A stretch of 64,000 nucleotides of DNA from Phycisphaerae bacterium (GTDB lineage Bacteria; Planctomycetota; Phycisphaerae; UBA1845; PWPN01). Made by a program: the position numbers and the translations under genes. Below the pieces are notes generated by a model. That model saw only the letters and a list, made by a program, of their open reading frames with translations. It was not told where the DNA came from and made no database searches. Every line of letters begins with the position of its first letter. The first letter of the stretch is position 1. The stretch covers positions 202,808-266,807 of the forward strand of contig JAGNEZ010000001.1 in assembly GCA_018003015.1 (NCBI GenBank), in the 5' to 3' direction. Shown here piece after piece: positions 7,685-16,088 of the stretch.

Positions 7685-8343
7685 CACTCCTCCTCCGACG
7701 GTATCCAGATCAGCCCGGCATTCGTTCGAATCGGCTGCTGGCACACCGGGCACACGCCCGAGAGCGTCAGGCACGCGTAACCTTCGCCCTCCGCGTCAGC
7801 CGAGTCCGGTTTGGCGTTGTGAACCACCGCCGAGCAGACCGCACACTGCCAGACTTCCTGACCGGCGGAAGTCACGGTCTTGCACACCGGGCAAGTCTCG
7901 CCTGCCAGGGCTTTCCCAGCCAAACCCATGACTGGCTGCTCAAAAAGCGAAACGAACATCGGGTGGGCATCGTTGAATGCAAGCACATCCCGCATCGCCG
8001 CAATGGCCACGCGCGACACGGGCTCGCCGTTGATGCTCAGCCGCTGACCGGGTGGTAGGAGGATCAAGAGCCGCGGCGAGCGACCGCCATCGAGAAAGAG
8101 TGACTCAACGACGACGGTGTCATCTGACCACTGTGTCGCACCCCTGGCCAGGACGGCGATCTCCTGCGAATGCGTCTGCAGACACACCGGGCCATCGGAC
8201 GGCAGATCGATGCGGCTCCAGGCCCAGGCCGCCCCCGACCCGCCTGCACCTTCAACCGCCTCTAAGTCCGAATCCCCGGCCGAGGTCGGCGCGGCGGAGA
8301 CTTCATTTAGTAGACTAAGCCATCTTTTAGAGTGTCTCACCAT
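7684..8343 (-). CDS. RING/treble-clef zinc protein, candidate E3 ligase
   Basis: 219 aa. The N-terminal 140 residues are beta-rich (VCLQTHSQEIAVLARG; LLPPGQRLSINGEPV) and could be an FHA-like or other beta-sandwich module. The C-terminal 70 residues contain eight evenly ordered zinc ligands: C151xxC154, C167xxC170, H175, C191 and C198xxC201, the pattern of binuclear treble-clef (RING/PHD-like) domains. RING proteins have been described beside E1/E2 genes in prokaryotes (Burroughs, Iyer and Aravind), so an E3-like role is plausible. Its stop overlaps the E1 start. The start at 8343 uses AGGAGG 12 nt upstream; an in-frame ATG at 8376 is possible, giving 230 aa. Confidence 0.72.
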   Translation of the reverse strand: MVRHSKRWLSLLNEVSAAPTSAGDSDLEAVEGAGGSGAAWAWSRIDLPSDGPVCLQTHSQEIAVLARGATQWSDDTVVVESLFLDGGRSPRLLILLPPGQRLSINGEPVSRVAIAAMRDVLAFNDAHPMFVSLFEQPVMGLAGKALAGETCPVCKTVTSAGQEVWQCAVCSAVVHNAKPDSADAEGEGYACLTLSGVCPVCQQPIRTNAGLIWIPSEEE

Positions 8344-8531
8344 TGTCTTCGGCGTCCTCCTGCGGTACCATCCCATTCTCGTGTTCGGTGTCCAGTACGC
8401 AAGGAACGGTGGCGAGAAACTTGCCTTGACACGATCGACGATGAGATCGCGGAAAGATGCGTTGAACTACAGGCGGAAACGCGGCCCGCGCACTCGGCCG
8501 GGGGGGCGTCGTCACACATCGCCCCGGTCAT
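8337..8531 (-). CDS. Possible small Cys-containing ORF between membrane-protein and RING genes
   Basis: A 64-codon frame lies in the otherwise empty 234-nt gap between the membrane-protein gene and the RING gene, starting MTGAMCDDAPPAECAG. Its stop overlaps the RING start by 7 nt, the same coupling style seen elsewhere in this operon. Codon bias is good only in the first third, the ribosome site is weak, and the C-terminal part (Arg/Ser rich) looks non-coding. It may equally be untranslated spacer. Confidence 0.2.
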   Translation of the reverse strand: MTGAMCDDAPPAECAGRVSACSSTHLSAISSSIVSRQVSRHRSLRTGHRTREWDGTAGGRRRQW

Positions 8532-8577
8532 CTCATTCCCGGCGGGGCAAATCGCCGCCCAGAGCCGACACCACTTC

Positions 8578-9159
8578 TCAGCAGTCTCTAAGGCCAGGAA
8601 TCGTAGCCAGCGCCTCTCCGCTGGCCGCCGTGCCCGGCCTGCGTTCGATGAACGGCGCCACGGCCGTATCGTCGACGACCTCGACCGGCACCAGAAGCCG
8701 GCGACCACGCCTCGACGAGCCAACAAGAATATCGGCACCGCGACCGGGCGGGCTGGCCTTGCTCAGAATCGTCTTGAGGAGCGAAGCGTAGCGAGCAATG
8801 GCCTCCTCCTGCGGGCCCTTGAGCTTCTTCGCAACCGGCGAAAACCGGGCCGCCAGTTCCGATGCGATCCGGGCATCCCCCATCAGGCCCCGCAAGACAG
8901 GGTCGAAGCCTTGAGCCGTGTCGGACTCCATCTGGTCACTCAACAGGAGCAGAAGGCGGTGCAGGAAGCGGGGAATCTCCTGAACAGGCCCAGATCGTTG
9001 ACCGTTTGAAACCGATACGTACCCCAGCTTCTCGGGGCCGTTGGGCAGTCGCAGGGTGATGTGCCATTTCCGAACGCGGGGAGTCGTTCGGTCAGGACGC
9101 GGCAAGGCATAGAGCGTCAGGTACCCAATCAGGCAGTACACTGCGATGATGGTCAACAT
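8578..9159 (-). CDS. Small N-terminally membrane-anchored protein, first gene of the ubiquitin-like operon
   Basis: 193 aa from the ATG at 9157-9159, which has AAGGAAGGAGG 10 nt upstream. Residues 1-20 (MLTIIAVYCLIGYLTLYALP) form one hydrophobic segment; the remaining 170 residues are soluble, basic and helical (LHRLLLLLSDQM; EEAIARYASLLKTILSKA), with a beta-containing C-terminus (RRLLVPVEVVDDTAVAPF). No family recognised. As first gene of the operon it may anchor the conjugation machinery at the membrane or be its substrate receptor; this is inference from position. Its leader contains the interleaved repeats at 9181-9239. Confidence 0.68.
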   Translation of the reverse strand: MLTIIAVYCLIGYLTLYALPRPDRTTPRVRKWHITLRLPNGPEKLGYVSVSNGQRSGPVQEIPRFLHRLLLLLSDQMESDTAQGFDPVLRGLMGDARIASELAARFSPVAKKLKGPQEEAIARYASLLKTILSKASPPGRGADILVGSSRRGRRLLVPVEVVDDTAVAPFIERRPGTAASGEALATIPGLRDC

Positions 9160-9760
9160 GGGGAGTATTCCTCCTTCCTTGTGTCGCGATGAGGCCGTCA
9201 TACCGCACATACCGCACGACACCTTTCGGTCGCCTCATCCATCCGCATACCACATGCATACAGGAGCTACGTGACGTGCAACCCACTTCTCGAAGGGGCA
9301 TCCTGCTCACCTTCGATATTGAATTAGATGATACCGCGCTGCCGAAAGCGCTCGCGTGTTGACGTGCGCGTTGGCGCACGCTGATCACATGCCGCCCAAA
9401 GACGTGCAGAACGAAGTTGCCGCACGCTCCGACGAACGTCGGCAACGACACGACCATGAGGAGCCACTTCGGAGTCGCCTGAGCCATACGCCGATGGAGG
9501 CCCTTCGCGCCGCAGGCAATCCGCCTCTCCCAACATCATGATTGCTCTGAGGATGCGTGCCGCAGCGACGGGCACGGATGGGCACTACCACCCCAAATCA
9601 CGATGCGCCGCTGTTTGGCCGCCCGGAGTTCTTGCCATTCCGGCGAAGCGCGGCTATCAAGTAGTCTAGGAACACACCTCGACCCGGTCAGGCGCCGCAT
9701 GGGGTCAGCCCTTTGGCCGGACGCGGTCGGATGCACCTCGGTCGGGATAGGAGCAGGAAG
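9160..9760. other. Divergent intergenic region between the ubiquitin-like operon and the plus-strand gene
   Basis: About 600 bp with no convincing gene. It holds the structured leader at 9181-9239, an AT-rich patch near 9315-9336 (GATATTGAATTAGATGATA) that is a promoter candidate for the minus-strand operon, and a perfect 7-bp hairpin (CGTGCGC, loop GTTG, GCGCACG) at 9363-9380 without a T tract. A minus-strand frame from 9487 opens with a hydrophobic stretch (WLLMVVSLPTFVGACGNFVL), but it lacks a ribosome site and runs into the next gene out of frame. Confidence 0.5.
9181..9239 (-). promoter_or_regulatory. Structured leader: interleaved inverted repeats with tandem 9-mers upstream of the operon
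   Basis: Read on the minus strand, the order is GATGAGGC, GTGTCG, two copies of TGCGGTATG, GCCTCATC, CGACAC, followed within 1 nt by the Shine-Dalgarno AAGGAAGGAGG of the first gene. Arm 1 (9232-9239) is the perfect complement of 9188-9195 (8 bp). Arm 2 (9217-9222) is the perfect complement of 9181-9186 (6 bp). The helices cross in order, so they can form only as alternatives or as a pseudoknot. The tandem 9-mers (9199-9207, 9208-9216) could instead be a protein-binding DNA site. Confidence 0.4.
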
Positions 9761-10867
9761 ATGGCCCTTGACCTGAGCAGCCTGATCCGGTTCATTATCA
9801 GCGACGGGAAAGAGGCCCAACTCGTCCGGGCCGTCGATGACGCGGCTCGACGTCGAAGCCGGGAGGCCGGCTTTGACAACATCGACCACTACCTCGATCA
9901 CATGCAGCTGCGGGGCGAGTACCGCCGCGCCGTCAGCTTGACAGCCCGCACGGTCACGGACATTGACCGGCTGGTTCATTTCATCCGACGCCTGCCGGTC
10001 CCCGTGGAGGCGATCTTCCAGGTGAGCCCCCGTTTGCCGCCGTGGGAAACCTGGGAACAGGGTTCGGTGTTCGCCGTTGTGGTGGGCGAGCGCCAAGTCC
10101 TGATTCCCGAGGTTGCCGGCGATCTGCCCCAACGCGCCGTCGGGGCCCGCGATGCCGAGGCACTCGCCGAGCTTGTCCACGGCCTCAGTGGTTTTCGGAT
10201 TGAGTGTCGAGTGGAATTGCACCTGCTGCCGTCTGAATTGCCTGAGGAGCGTGCCCAGGCGCGTCTCGACGATTTGAGGAAACGACCGGAGGTTGGCGCC
10301 GTGGTCGTCCTTGGCTCGCCGGTCGTCAATCCCATGGCTGACCCGATCGCCCGCATCATGCTGGACAACCGACCTTCCGGGGAGCTCCCTGCCCGCTTCC
10401 GATGGTCGATCAAACTACCGAAGATGCCCTACCTCTCCGAGCCCCTCCCCTGTGCTCCGAACGAGCAGGGAATCGTCCTGAAAGGACATGGGCTCACCAC
10501 GTATCGCCGAGACTCCGCCCCGGCGATCGCCCATGCGATCGCGAAGGACCCACATCCGCACAAGACGTTTGACGACTGCAGCATACTCATCCTCGACGTC
10601 CGCACGAGGCCCTTGCTCGTATTGTGCGCCGGCCACGGGGGCTGGGGCACCATCGTCGCGGTGCGGGCACTCAAGCACCAGTACCACATCGAGGAACGGA
10701 TCAGGCACTCCTATGACCCGGCAGAGTCGATCCTTGGACGAAGCGGAGAAGGCCGCGTGTTCGCCGTCACCTGGGCCAAGCGGAAGAAGCCCCCCTCTCA
10801 CGACAAGGTCGACGACCTCGTCCTCACCGACGACGCCATCAATCAGGGATGGGGATTTGCCTTCTAG
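9761..10867 (+). CDS. Soluble protein of unknown function, divergent from the ubiquitin-like operon
   Basis: 368 aa from an ATG preceded by AGGAGCAGGAAG. No catalytic family recognised. Residues 1-175 are mainly helical (RAVDDAARRRSREAGFDNI). The C-terminal part alternates strands and helices, with VVVLGSPVVNPMADPIA at 181-197, DCSILILDV at 272-280, and CAGHGGWGT at 289-297. This G-S/G-P-x-x-N plus late A-G-H-x-x-x-G-T arrangement resembles a Rossmann-like nucleotide or ligand site, but I cannot name the family. It may be a regulator or effector linked to the divergent operon, or unrelated. No signal peptide or membrane segment seen. Confidence 0.72.
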   Translation: MALDLSSLIRFIISDGKEAQLVRAVDDAARRRSREAGFDNIDHYLDHMQLRGEYRRAVSLTARTVTDIDRLVHFIRRLPVPVEAIFQVSPRLPPWETWEQGSVFAVVVGERQVLIPEVAGDLPQRAVGARDAEALAELVHGLSGFRIECRVELHLLPSELPEERAQARLDDLRKRPEVGAVVVLGSPVVNPMADPIARIMLDNRPSGELPARFRWSIKLPKMPYLSEPLPCAPNEQGIVLKGHGLTTYRRDSAPAIAHAIAKDPHPHKTFDDCSILILDVRTRPLLVLCAGHGGWGTIVAVRALKHQYHIEERIRHSYDPAESILGRSGEGRVFAVTWAKRKKPPSHDKVDDLVLTDDAINQGWGFAF

Positions 10868-11120
10868 CCATCCCGCTTCCCCAGGGGCCTCCTTCCCCTC
10901 GCCGTCCCGGAGGGCCGGAGGGCACCTGCCGAGCATCCTCGACAGCCTCCATCGGAACTTCATAGCCAGCGGACCCGACTCGACGAGCCGATGATGGACT
11001 TGATCACCGTAGAGCAGCCAGAGGCGGCCCCAACCCCGCTCGCCGCGAGGGTGCGTCGCTGCGCTTAGGGCGGGGAGCGGAACCGGTGCCGTCGTTGCCG
11101 TACGTGCCGCTGAGCCTCCG

Positions 11121-14100
11121 TCAGCCGTCTGCCACCTTCGCCGCGGTCTTGGATCGCGACAATCGACCGGCCAAGCCCTGAAGAACAGCGTAAAACACCG
11201 GGGTCAGCAGCAGGCCACAGATCGTCACCCCGAGCATGCCGGCCAGCACCGCGATGCCGAGAGTCCGCCGCATCTCCATCCCCGCGCCCGTAGCCGTCGC
11301 GAGCGGAACGACCCCGAGAATGAAGGCAAACGAAGTCATCAGGATCGGACGCAGCCGCAGTCGCGACGCCTCCACCGCGGCATCTCTCGGCGGCTTGCCG
11401 TGCTCATGCTGCTGCTTGGCGAACTCCACGATCAGCACTGCGTTCTTGCACGCCAGACCAACCAGGACCACGAATCCGATCTGGACAAAAATGTTGTTGG
11501 AGATCCCGAAGTATGAAACCCCCAGCAGGGCGAACGAAATGCTCAACGGCGCGATCAGGATGATCGCCAGGGGCAGCAGCCAGCTCTCATATTCGGCCGA
11601 GTGAGTCAGGAACACGAACAAAACGCACAGCGGGAAGATGAACACCGCTGTGTTTCCAGCCAGAATCTCCAGGTAGGTCAATTCCGTCCACTCCGCCTTC
11701 ATCGAGGGAGGAAGCTCCTCGGCCGCAAGTTGCTCCATGATCTCGATCGCCTGACCGGAGCTGAAACCTGACTGTGTAGCCCCGTTGATCGATGCCGCGG
11801 GAAACATGTTGTACCGATTGATCATGACCGGGCCGCTGGTTTCCTCGACCTTGGCCACTGCTCCGAGAGGTACCATGTTGCCGGTGGCGTTGCGGACCTT
11901 GAGCTGAGCGACGTCTTCCGGCCGGCTGCGGAAGGAGGAGTCGGCCTGGATATTGACCTGCCAGGTGCGATCGAACTGGTTGAAATCGTTCACGTAGAGC
12001 CCGCCCAGATTGGCCTGGAGGGTGTTGAACACGTGGTTCAGGGGCACGCCCAGCGTCTTGCACTTGACCCGATCCACATCGACATAAAGCTGTGGAGTAT
12101 TCGCCCGGAACATCGAGGACACGCCGGCCAGACCCGGTTGCTGGTTGGCCCTGGCGACCAGGTTGTCCGTCTGCTCCTGCAGAGCCGCCAGCCCATTGCT
12201 GCCTCGGTCCTGGAGCATGATCTTGAAGCCGCCGGCCGTGCCCAGCCCATCGACCGGGGGAGCCCCGAACACGCCTACCATCGCGTCCTGAACCTCGACA
12301 AAAAAGGTCCTCCGCAGCTTCATGGCGATGACCTCCGAGTACAGCTCACGGCCAGGGCGGTTCTCGAAGTCATCCAGAACGATGAACAGCGAGCCGAAAT
12401 TAGAGCCGTTCGCCCCCAAAAGGAACGACTGGCCCGCAACGGCCACGGTGTGCTTGACCCCCTTGGTGCCACGGACGATCGCGTCCACCCGGGCCATGAC
12501 GTCCTGGGTGCGCTGAAGCGAGGCCGAGTCCGGCAACTGCACACTGGCGATCAGGTACCCCTTGTCCTGCGTGGGAATAAAGCCGGTCGGCACGGTCACC
12601 AACCCGTGGTAGGTCGCATAGAGCAGGCAGCCGAACGCCAGCAGAGCCACGACCGCGCCTCGAATCACGAATCGCACCGTATGCCCGTAGCCGGCGGTCA
12701 TCCATCCGAACATCCAGTTGAAGCCCTTGAAGAACCAACCCAGAGTCAGGTTCATGACCCGGGTCAGGATGTCCCGCTGCTGATCGCGCGGCTTGAGCAG
12801 GAGCGCCGCCAGCGCCGGGCTCAACGTCAGCGAATTGAACGCCGAGATCAGCGTCGAGGTGGCGATTGTCAGGGCGAATTGCCGGTAGAACTGCCCGCTG
12901 ATCCCGCTGATGAAGGCCGTCGGGATGAACACCGCACTCAGACCGAACGCAATGGCGATCACCGCAACGGTCACTTCCTCCATCGATCGGTACGCCGCTT
13001 CCCTGGGTGACAGGCCGTGTTCGATCCAGCGTTCCACGTTCTCGACCACCACGATGGCATCATCAACCACCACGCCAATCGCAAGCACCAGCCCGAACAG
13101 GGAGAGGTTGTTGAGGCTGAAGCCCAGCAGAGCCATCACCGCGAACGTACCGACCAGCGACACGGGCACAGCGATCAGTGGAATCAGCGTGGAACGCCAG
13201 TTCTGGAGGAAAACGAGAACGACGATCGCCACCAGGATGAAGGCGTCGCGGAGGGCTTTCCCGACTTCGTGGATGGACTCGCGGACGAAAGGCGTCGTGT
13301 CGTAGACGATCGAATAGTCGAGGCCCTCCGGGAAACCCTTCTTGAGTTCCTCCATCTTCGCCCGGAGCCGGTCGGCCGTGGCCAGGGCATTCGAGCCGGG
13401 CGACTGGAAGATCGCAAGCCCCACGCTGGGCTTGCCGTCCAGCGAGCAGGACTGGTCCTGGCTCTTGGCTCCCAGTTCAATCTCGGCGATGTCGCGGAGG
13501 CGGCTGATCTGGCCCGAGGATCCGGTCTTCACGATGATCTCGCCGAACTGCTCGGGATCGGTCAGCCGGCCAAGAGTGCTCATCGTGTACTGGAAATCCT
13601 GGCGGTGCTTGACGGGCGGCTGGCCGATCTGACCCGCAGCCACCTGTACGTTCTGCTCCTTCAGGGCGCTGGTCACGTCGTCGGCAGTCAGGTTGCGGGC
13701 GGCCAGCTTCTCCGGATCAAGCCAGACCCGCATGCTGTAGTCCTGCTGACCGAAGAGCGTGACGTCACCGACGCCGTCCAGACGAGCTAAGTGATCCTTG
13801 ATTTGCGTTGTCGCATAGTTGCTCAGATAAAGCTGATCGTAGCGTCCATCGGGCGACAACAGGTTGACCACCAGAAGGACGCTCGGGCTCTTCTTCTTCG
13901 TGGTCACGCCCGTTTGCTTGACGACGTCCGGCAGCACCGGCAACGCCAGGGACACGCGGTTCTGCACCAGCACCTGGGCCATATCCAGATTGGTGCCCAG
14001 CTTGAAAGTCACGGTGAGCGAGTACACGCCGTCGTTGGTGCACTGCGAGGACATGTAAAGCATGTTCTCCACGCCGTTCACCTGCTGCTCGATGGGGGCG

Positions 14101-14288
14101 GCGATGGTCTCCGCCACCACCCTCGCGTTCGCGCCGGGATAGGCACAGGAAACCTGCACCGTCGGGGGGGCGATCTCAGGGTACTGGGCGATGGGCAGCG
14201 TCGTGAAGGCCGCGACGCCCGCAATAGTGATGACGATCGAGAGCACCGCGGCAAAGATCGGTCGATCGATGAAGAAACGCGAGATCAC
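11121..14288 (-). CDS. RND multidrug efflux transporter (HAE1/AcrB-like)
   Basis: 1055 aa, normal for HAE1 pumps. The N-terminus ISRFFIDRPIFAAVLSIV is the classic first transmembrane segment; porter repeats and twelve membrane segments follow. TM4 carries the proton-relay Asp pair (GVVVDDAIVVVENV) and TM10 the Lys (CKNAVLIVEFAKQQ). A GTG start at 14288 is preferred: GGAGGGCAGCCT precedes it and it begins exactly at the conserved N-terminus, whereas the ATG at 14378 would overlap the adaptor gene. The gene lies 13 nt downstream of the adaptor gene, so the two form an operon. No TolC-type outer-membrane gene is adjacent, so the third component must come from elsewhere. Substrate unknown. Confidence 0.95.
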   Translation of the reverse strand: MISRFFIDRPIFAAVLSIVITIAGVAAFTTLPIAQYPEIAPPTVQVSCAYPGANARVVAETIAAPIEQQVNGVENMLYMSSQCTNDGVYSLTVTFKLGTNLDMAQVLVQNRVSLALPVLPDVVKQTGVTTKKKSPSVLLVVNLLSPDGRYDQLYLSNYATTQIKDHLARLDGVGDVTLFGQQDYSMRVWLDPEKLAARNLTADDVTSALKEQNVQVAAGQIGQPPVKHRQDFQYTMSTLGRLTDPEQFGEIIVKTGSSGQISRLRDIAEIELGAKSQDQSCSLDGKPSVGLAIFQSPGSNALATADRLRAKMEELKKGFPEGLDYSIVYDTTPFVRESIHEVGKALRDAFILVAIVVLVFLQNWRSTLIPLIAVPVSLVGTFAVMALLGFSLNNLSLFGLVLAIGVVVDDAIVVVENVERWIEHGLSPREAAYRSMEEVTVAVIAIAFGLSAVFIPTAFISGISGQFYRQFALTIATSTLISAFNSLTLSPALAALLLKPRDQQRDILTRVMNLTLGWFFKGFNWMFGWMTAGYGHTVRFVIRGAVVALLAFGCLLYATYHGLVTVPTGFIPTQDKGYLIASVQLPDSASLQRTQDVMARVDAIVRGTKGVKHTVAVAGQSFLLGANGSNFGSLFIVLDDFENRPGRELYSEVIAMKLRRTFFVEVQDAMVGVFGAPPVDGLGTAGGFKIMLQDRGSNGLAALQEQTDNLVARANQQPGLAGVSSMFRANTPQLYVDVDRVKCKTLGVPLNHVFNTLQANLGGLYVNDFNQFDRTWQVNIQADSSFRSRPEDVAQLKVRNATGNMVPLGAVAKVEETSGPVMINRYNMFPAASINGATQSGFSSGQAIEIMEQLAAEELPPSMKAEWTELTYLEILAGNTAVFIFPLCVLFVFLTHSAEYESWLLPLAIILIAPLSISFALLGVSYFGISNNIFVQIGFVVLVGLACKNAVLIVEFAKQQHEHGKPPRDAAVEASRLRLRPILMTSFAFILGVVPLATATGAGMEMRRTLGIAVLAGMLGVTICGLLLTPVFYAVLQGLAGRLSRSKTAAKVADG

Positions 14289-14301
14289 AGGCTGCCCTCC
14301 G

Positions 14302-15519
14302 TCACTGTACGGGGTGGGTGGTTGCTCGCTCCACAGTGGGCCCGCTGGCCGCGGCGGGCCGGGTGCCAGTATCCACAAAGGCCTCCATCGACGCCCGTTG
14401 AACGTTGACTCTCACACCCGGTTTCGCCCGCTGGATGCCGTTGACGATGACCCAGTCACCCTCGGATACGCCATGAGTCACCACACGCATCCCATTCTCC
14501 AGCGCCCCCACCTGCACGCGGCGGTACTCGACAGTCTCGTTGTTGGCTACGAGCAAATAACGCTGCCCCTGGTCAAATCCCATCGCCCGCTCCGCGACCA
14601 TCAGCACGGGGCGAGGTACGCTGACCGGAATCCGCACCCGAACAAACAGCCCGCCCATGAGGCTGCCGTCATTGACAAACCTGCCGCGGACCTCTTGTGT
14701 GCCCGTGCTGCTGTCCATCTGGGGCGCCCAGTAGTCGATCGTGCCTTCGTGCGGGTGGCCTTTCTCATTCATCAGTCCCACGAAGACCCGGAGCCTGTCT
14801 TTCGGAATCTCCTTGTCCGCCGCCAGATTCGGGCGCGACCGCCGGAGTCTCAGCACGTCCGCCTCGCTCAGGTTGAAGTAGGCGTACACGATGCTGTCAT
14901 CAACGATTGTGGCCAACTTGGTCTGACTGGGGTCGATCAGCGCCCCCACGCCGGGGACGTTCCGGCTCACGCGGCCGTCCAGCGGGGCCAGGATCCGCGT
15001 ATACGCCAGGCTGTGCTCAGCGGCGTCCACCCGGGCCGTGGCCAAGTCGATCGAGGCCTTGAGGCGATCCCGATCCGCCCGCTGCTGAATGACTTCCAGC
15101 TCGCTGACCGACCGTGACTTGAAAGCATCCTCCAGGCGCGCGAGCTTCGCCTCTGCGAAGGCGTGCTCCGTCTTGGCTACTTCGAGGTGGGCCTTCGCCT
15201 GGGCCAGTTGGTCCTCATACGGACGCGGATCGATCTGGAAGAGCAAGGTCCCCTTCTTGACCATCGCTCGCGGTTGGTAGTTGACGCTCTGCAGGTAACC
15301 CCCGACCTGGGCCCGCAATTCGATCTCCTCCTTGCTCGTGGTCGTCCCGGTTGCCTCGATCGTGTCAGTGAACATCCGTGTCACCGGCTGGGCAATCGTG
15401 ACGTTCGGCGGAGGCGCAGGCACGCTCGTTGGCTTGCGGCGCTCACACCCATGGATCGCAGCGCCAAAAAGCAGGGCCATGGTGATCGTCCACGCTCGGA
15501 TTGCCGCTGGCTGACTCAT
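14302..15519 (-). CDS. RND efflux periplasmic adaptor (membrane fusion) lipoprotein
   Basis: 405 aa. A signal sequence with lipobox (AAIHGC, C25) is followed by the biotinyl-lipoyl half-motif (ELRAQVGGYLQSVNY), a long alpha-hairpin (about 100-170), the second lipoyl half (ILAPLDGRVSRNVPGVG), a beta-barrel (VFVGLMNEKGHPHEGTIDYW) and the membrane-proximal domain. This is the AcrA/MexA/HlyD layout. Start at 15519 has AGGGGACG upstream and places the signal peptide correctly; the ATG at 15573 adds 18 non-signal residues. It should bridge the inner-membrane pump encoded immediately downstream to an outer-membrane channel. Confidence 0.93.
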   Translation of the reverse strand: MSQPAAIRAWTITMALLFGAAIHGCERRKPTSVPAPPPNVTIAQPVTRMFTDTIEATGTTTSKEEIELRAQVGGYLQSVNYQPRAMVKKGTLLFQIDPRPYEDQLAQAKAHLEVAKTEHAFAEAKLARLEDAFKSRSVSELEVIQQRADRDRLKASIDLATARVDAAEHSLAYTRILAPLDGRVSRNVPGVGALIDPSQTKLATIVDDSIVYAYFNLSEADVLRLRRSRPNLAADKEIPKDRLRVFVGLMNEKGHPHEGTIDYWAPQMDSSTGTQEVRGRFVNDGSLMGGLFVRVRIPVSVPRPVLMVAERAMGFDQGQRYLLVANNETVEYRRVQVGALENGMRVVTHGVSEGDWVIVNGIQRAKPGVRVNVQRASMEAFVDTGTRPAAASGPTVERATTHPVQ

Positions 15520-16088
15520 CCCAACGTCCCCTGGAGTGTTCTCCGAATGCCAATCAACCGACTTGTCCCCCATGGCCTTGGCCGGCTACGCCGCCGGGCC
15601 GGGGTCCGCTATTGTACCAGCACCCCCACCCGTCACGCCCGCCTTAATTTCAGATCTTTTCGGCCTGCGGTCTGAAACGACCTTGATCCACTTTGGATGG
15701 TACAGATGGCCCTTGCTCGCGGAACAACACATGACCCTCAACGCGAGCCTGCGGACTGAATCGCCTGCCGCCTTCAGCGCCCCGTCCAGGAAATCCGCGC
15801 TGAGCTTCCCCGGTTCGGGCTCCAACTCGCCCCACGCCCGGCAGGCGCAGTGAGCGGTCGAAAAACTGCCTCTGTGAACCCGCTGTTCATGGCCCGCCTG
15901 CGCCGGTCCCGTCAGCCCGCTCACAGACCACAGGTCATGATAGGCCCAAACCCGCGGGTGTCGAGGCTGGGTGCACGCTTGCCAGGAAGATGACGAGTCT
16001 CGCCTCCGCGCCTTTCACCATGCAGACTCTCCATCGGTGACCCTGAAGACAGCTCATCCCCCCGGCGTGGTCTGCGGCCATGTCTGCT
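15520..16088. other. Intergenic region, no supported gene
   Basis: About 570 bp between the adaptor start and the end of the LRR lipoprotein gene, both on the minus strand. It must hold the efflux operon promoter. A minus-strand frame at 15586-15924 (112 codons) has no ribosome site or recognisable domain and is not called. No repeat or hairpin stood out. Confidence 0.4.

Noticed and set aside
1-9159. Pup/UBact-type tagging or a 20S proteasome locus
   Set aside because: No PafA-like ligase, no disordered Pup-like tail protein and no proteasome alpha/beta subunit were found; the E1/E2 pair indicates ubiquitin-type chemistry.
9363-9380. Perfect 7-bp hairpin with loop GTTG as a terminator
   Set aside because: No T tract follows on either strand; at most a protein-binding or structural element.
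12033-13010. 325-codon plus-strand frame
   Set aside because: Antisense to the RND pump gene; no recognisable domain and a low-complexity His/Arg/Gln composition.
15586-15924. 112-codon minus-strand frame in the gap before the efflux operon
   Set aside because: No ribosome site, no domain, and no coupling with neighbours; left as intergenic.
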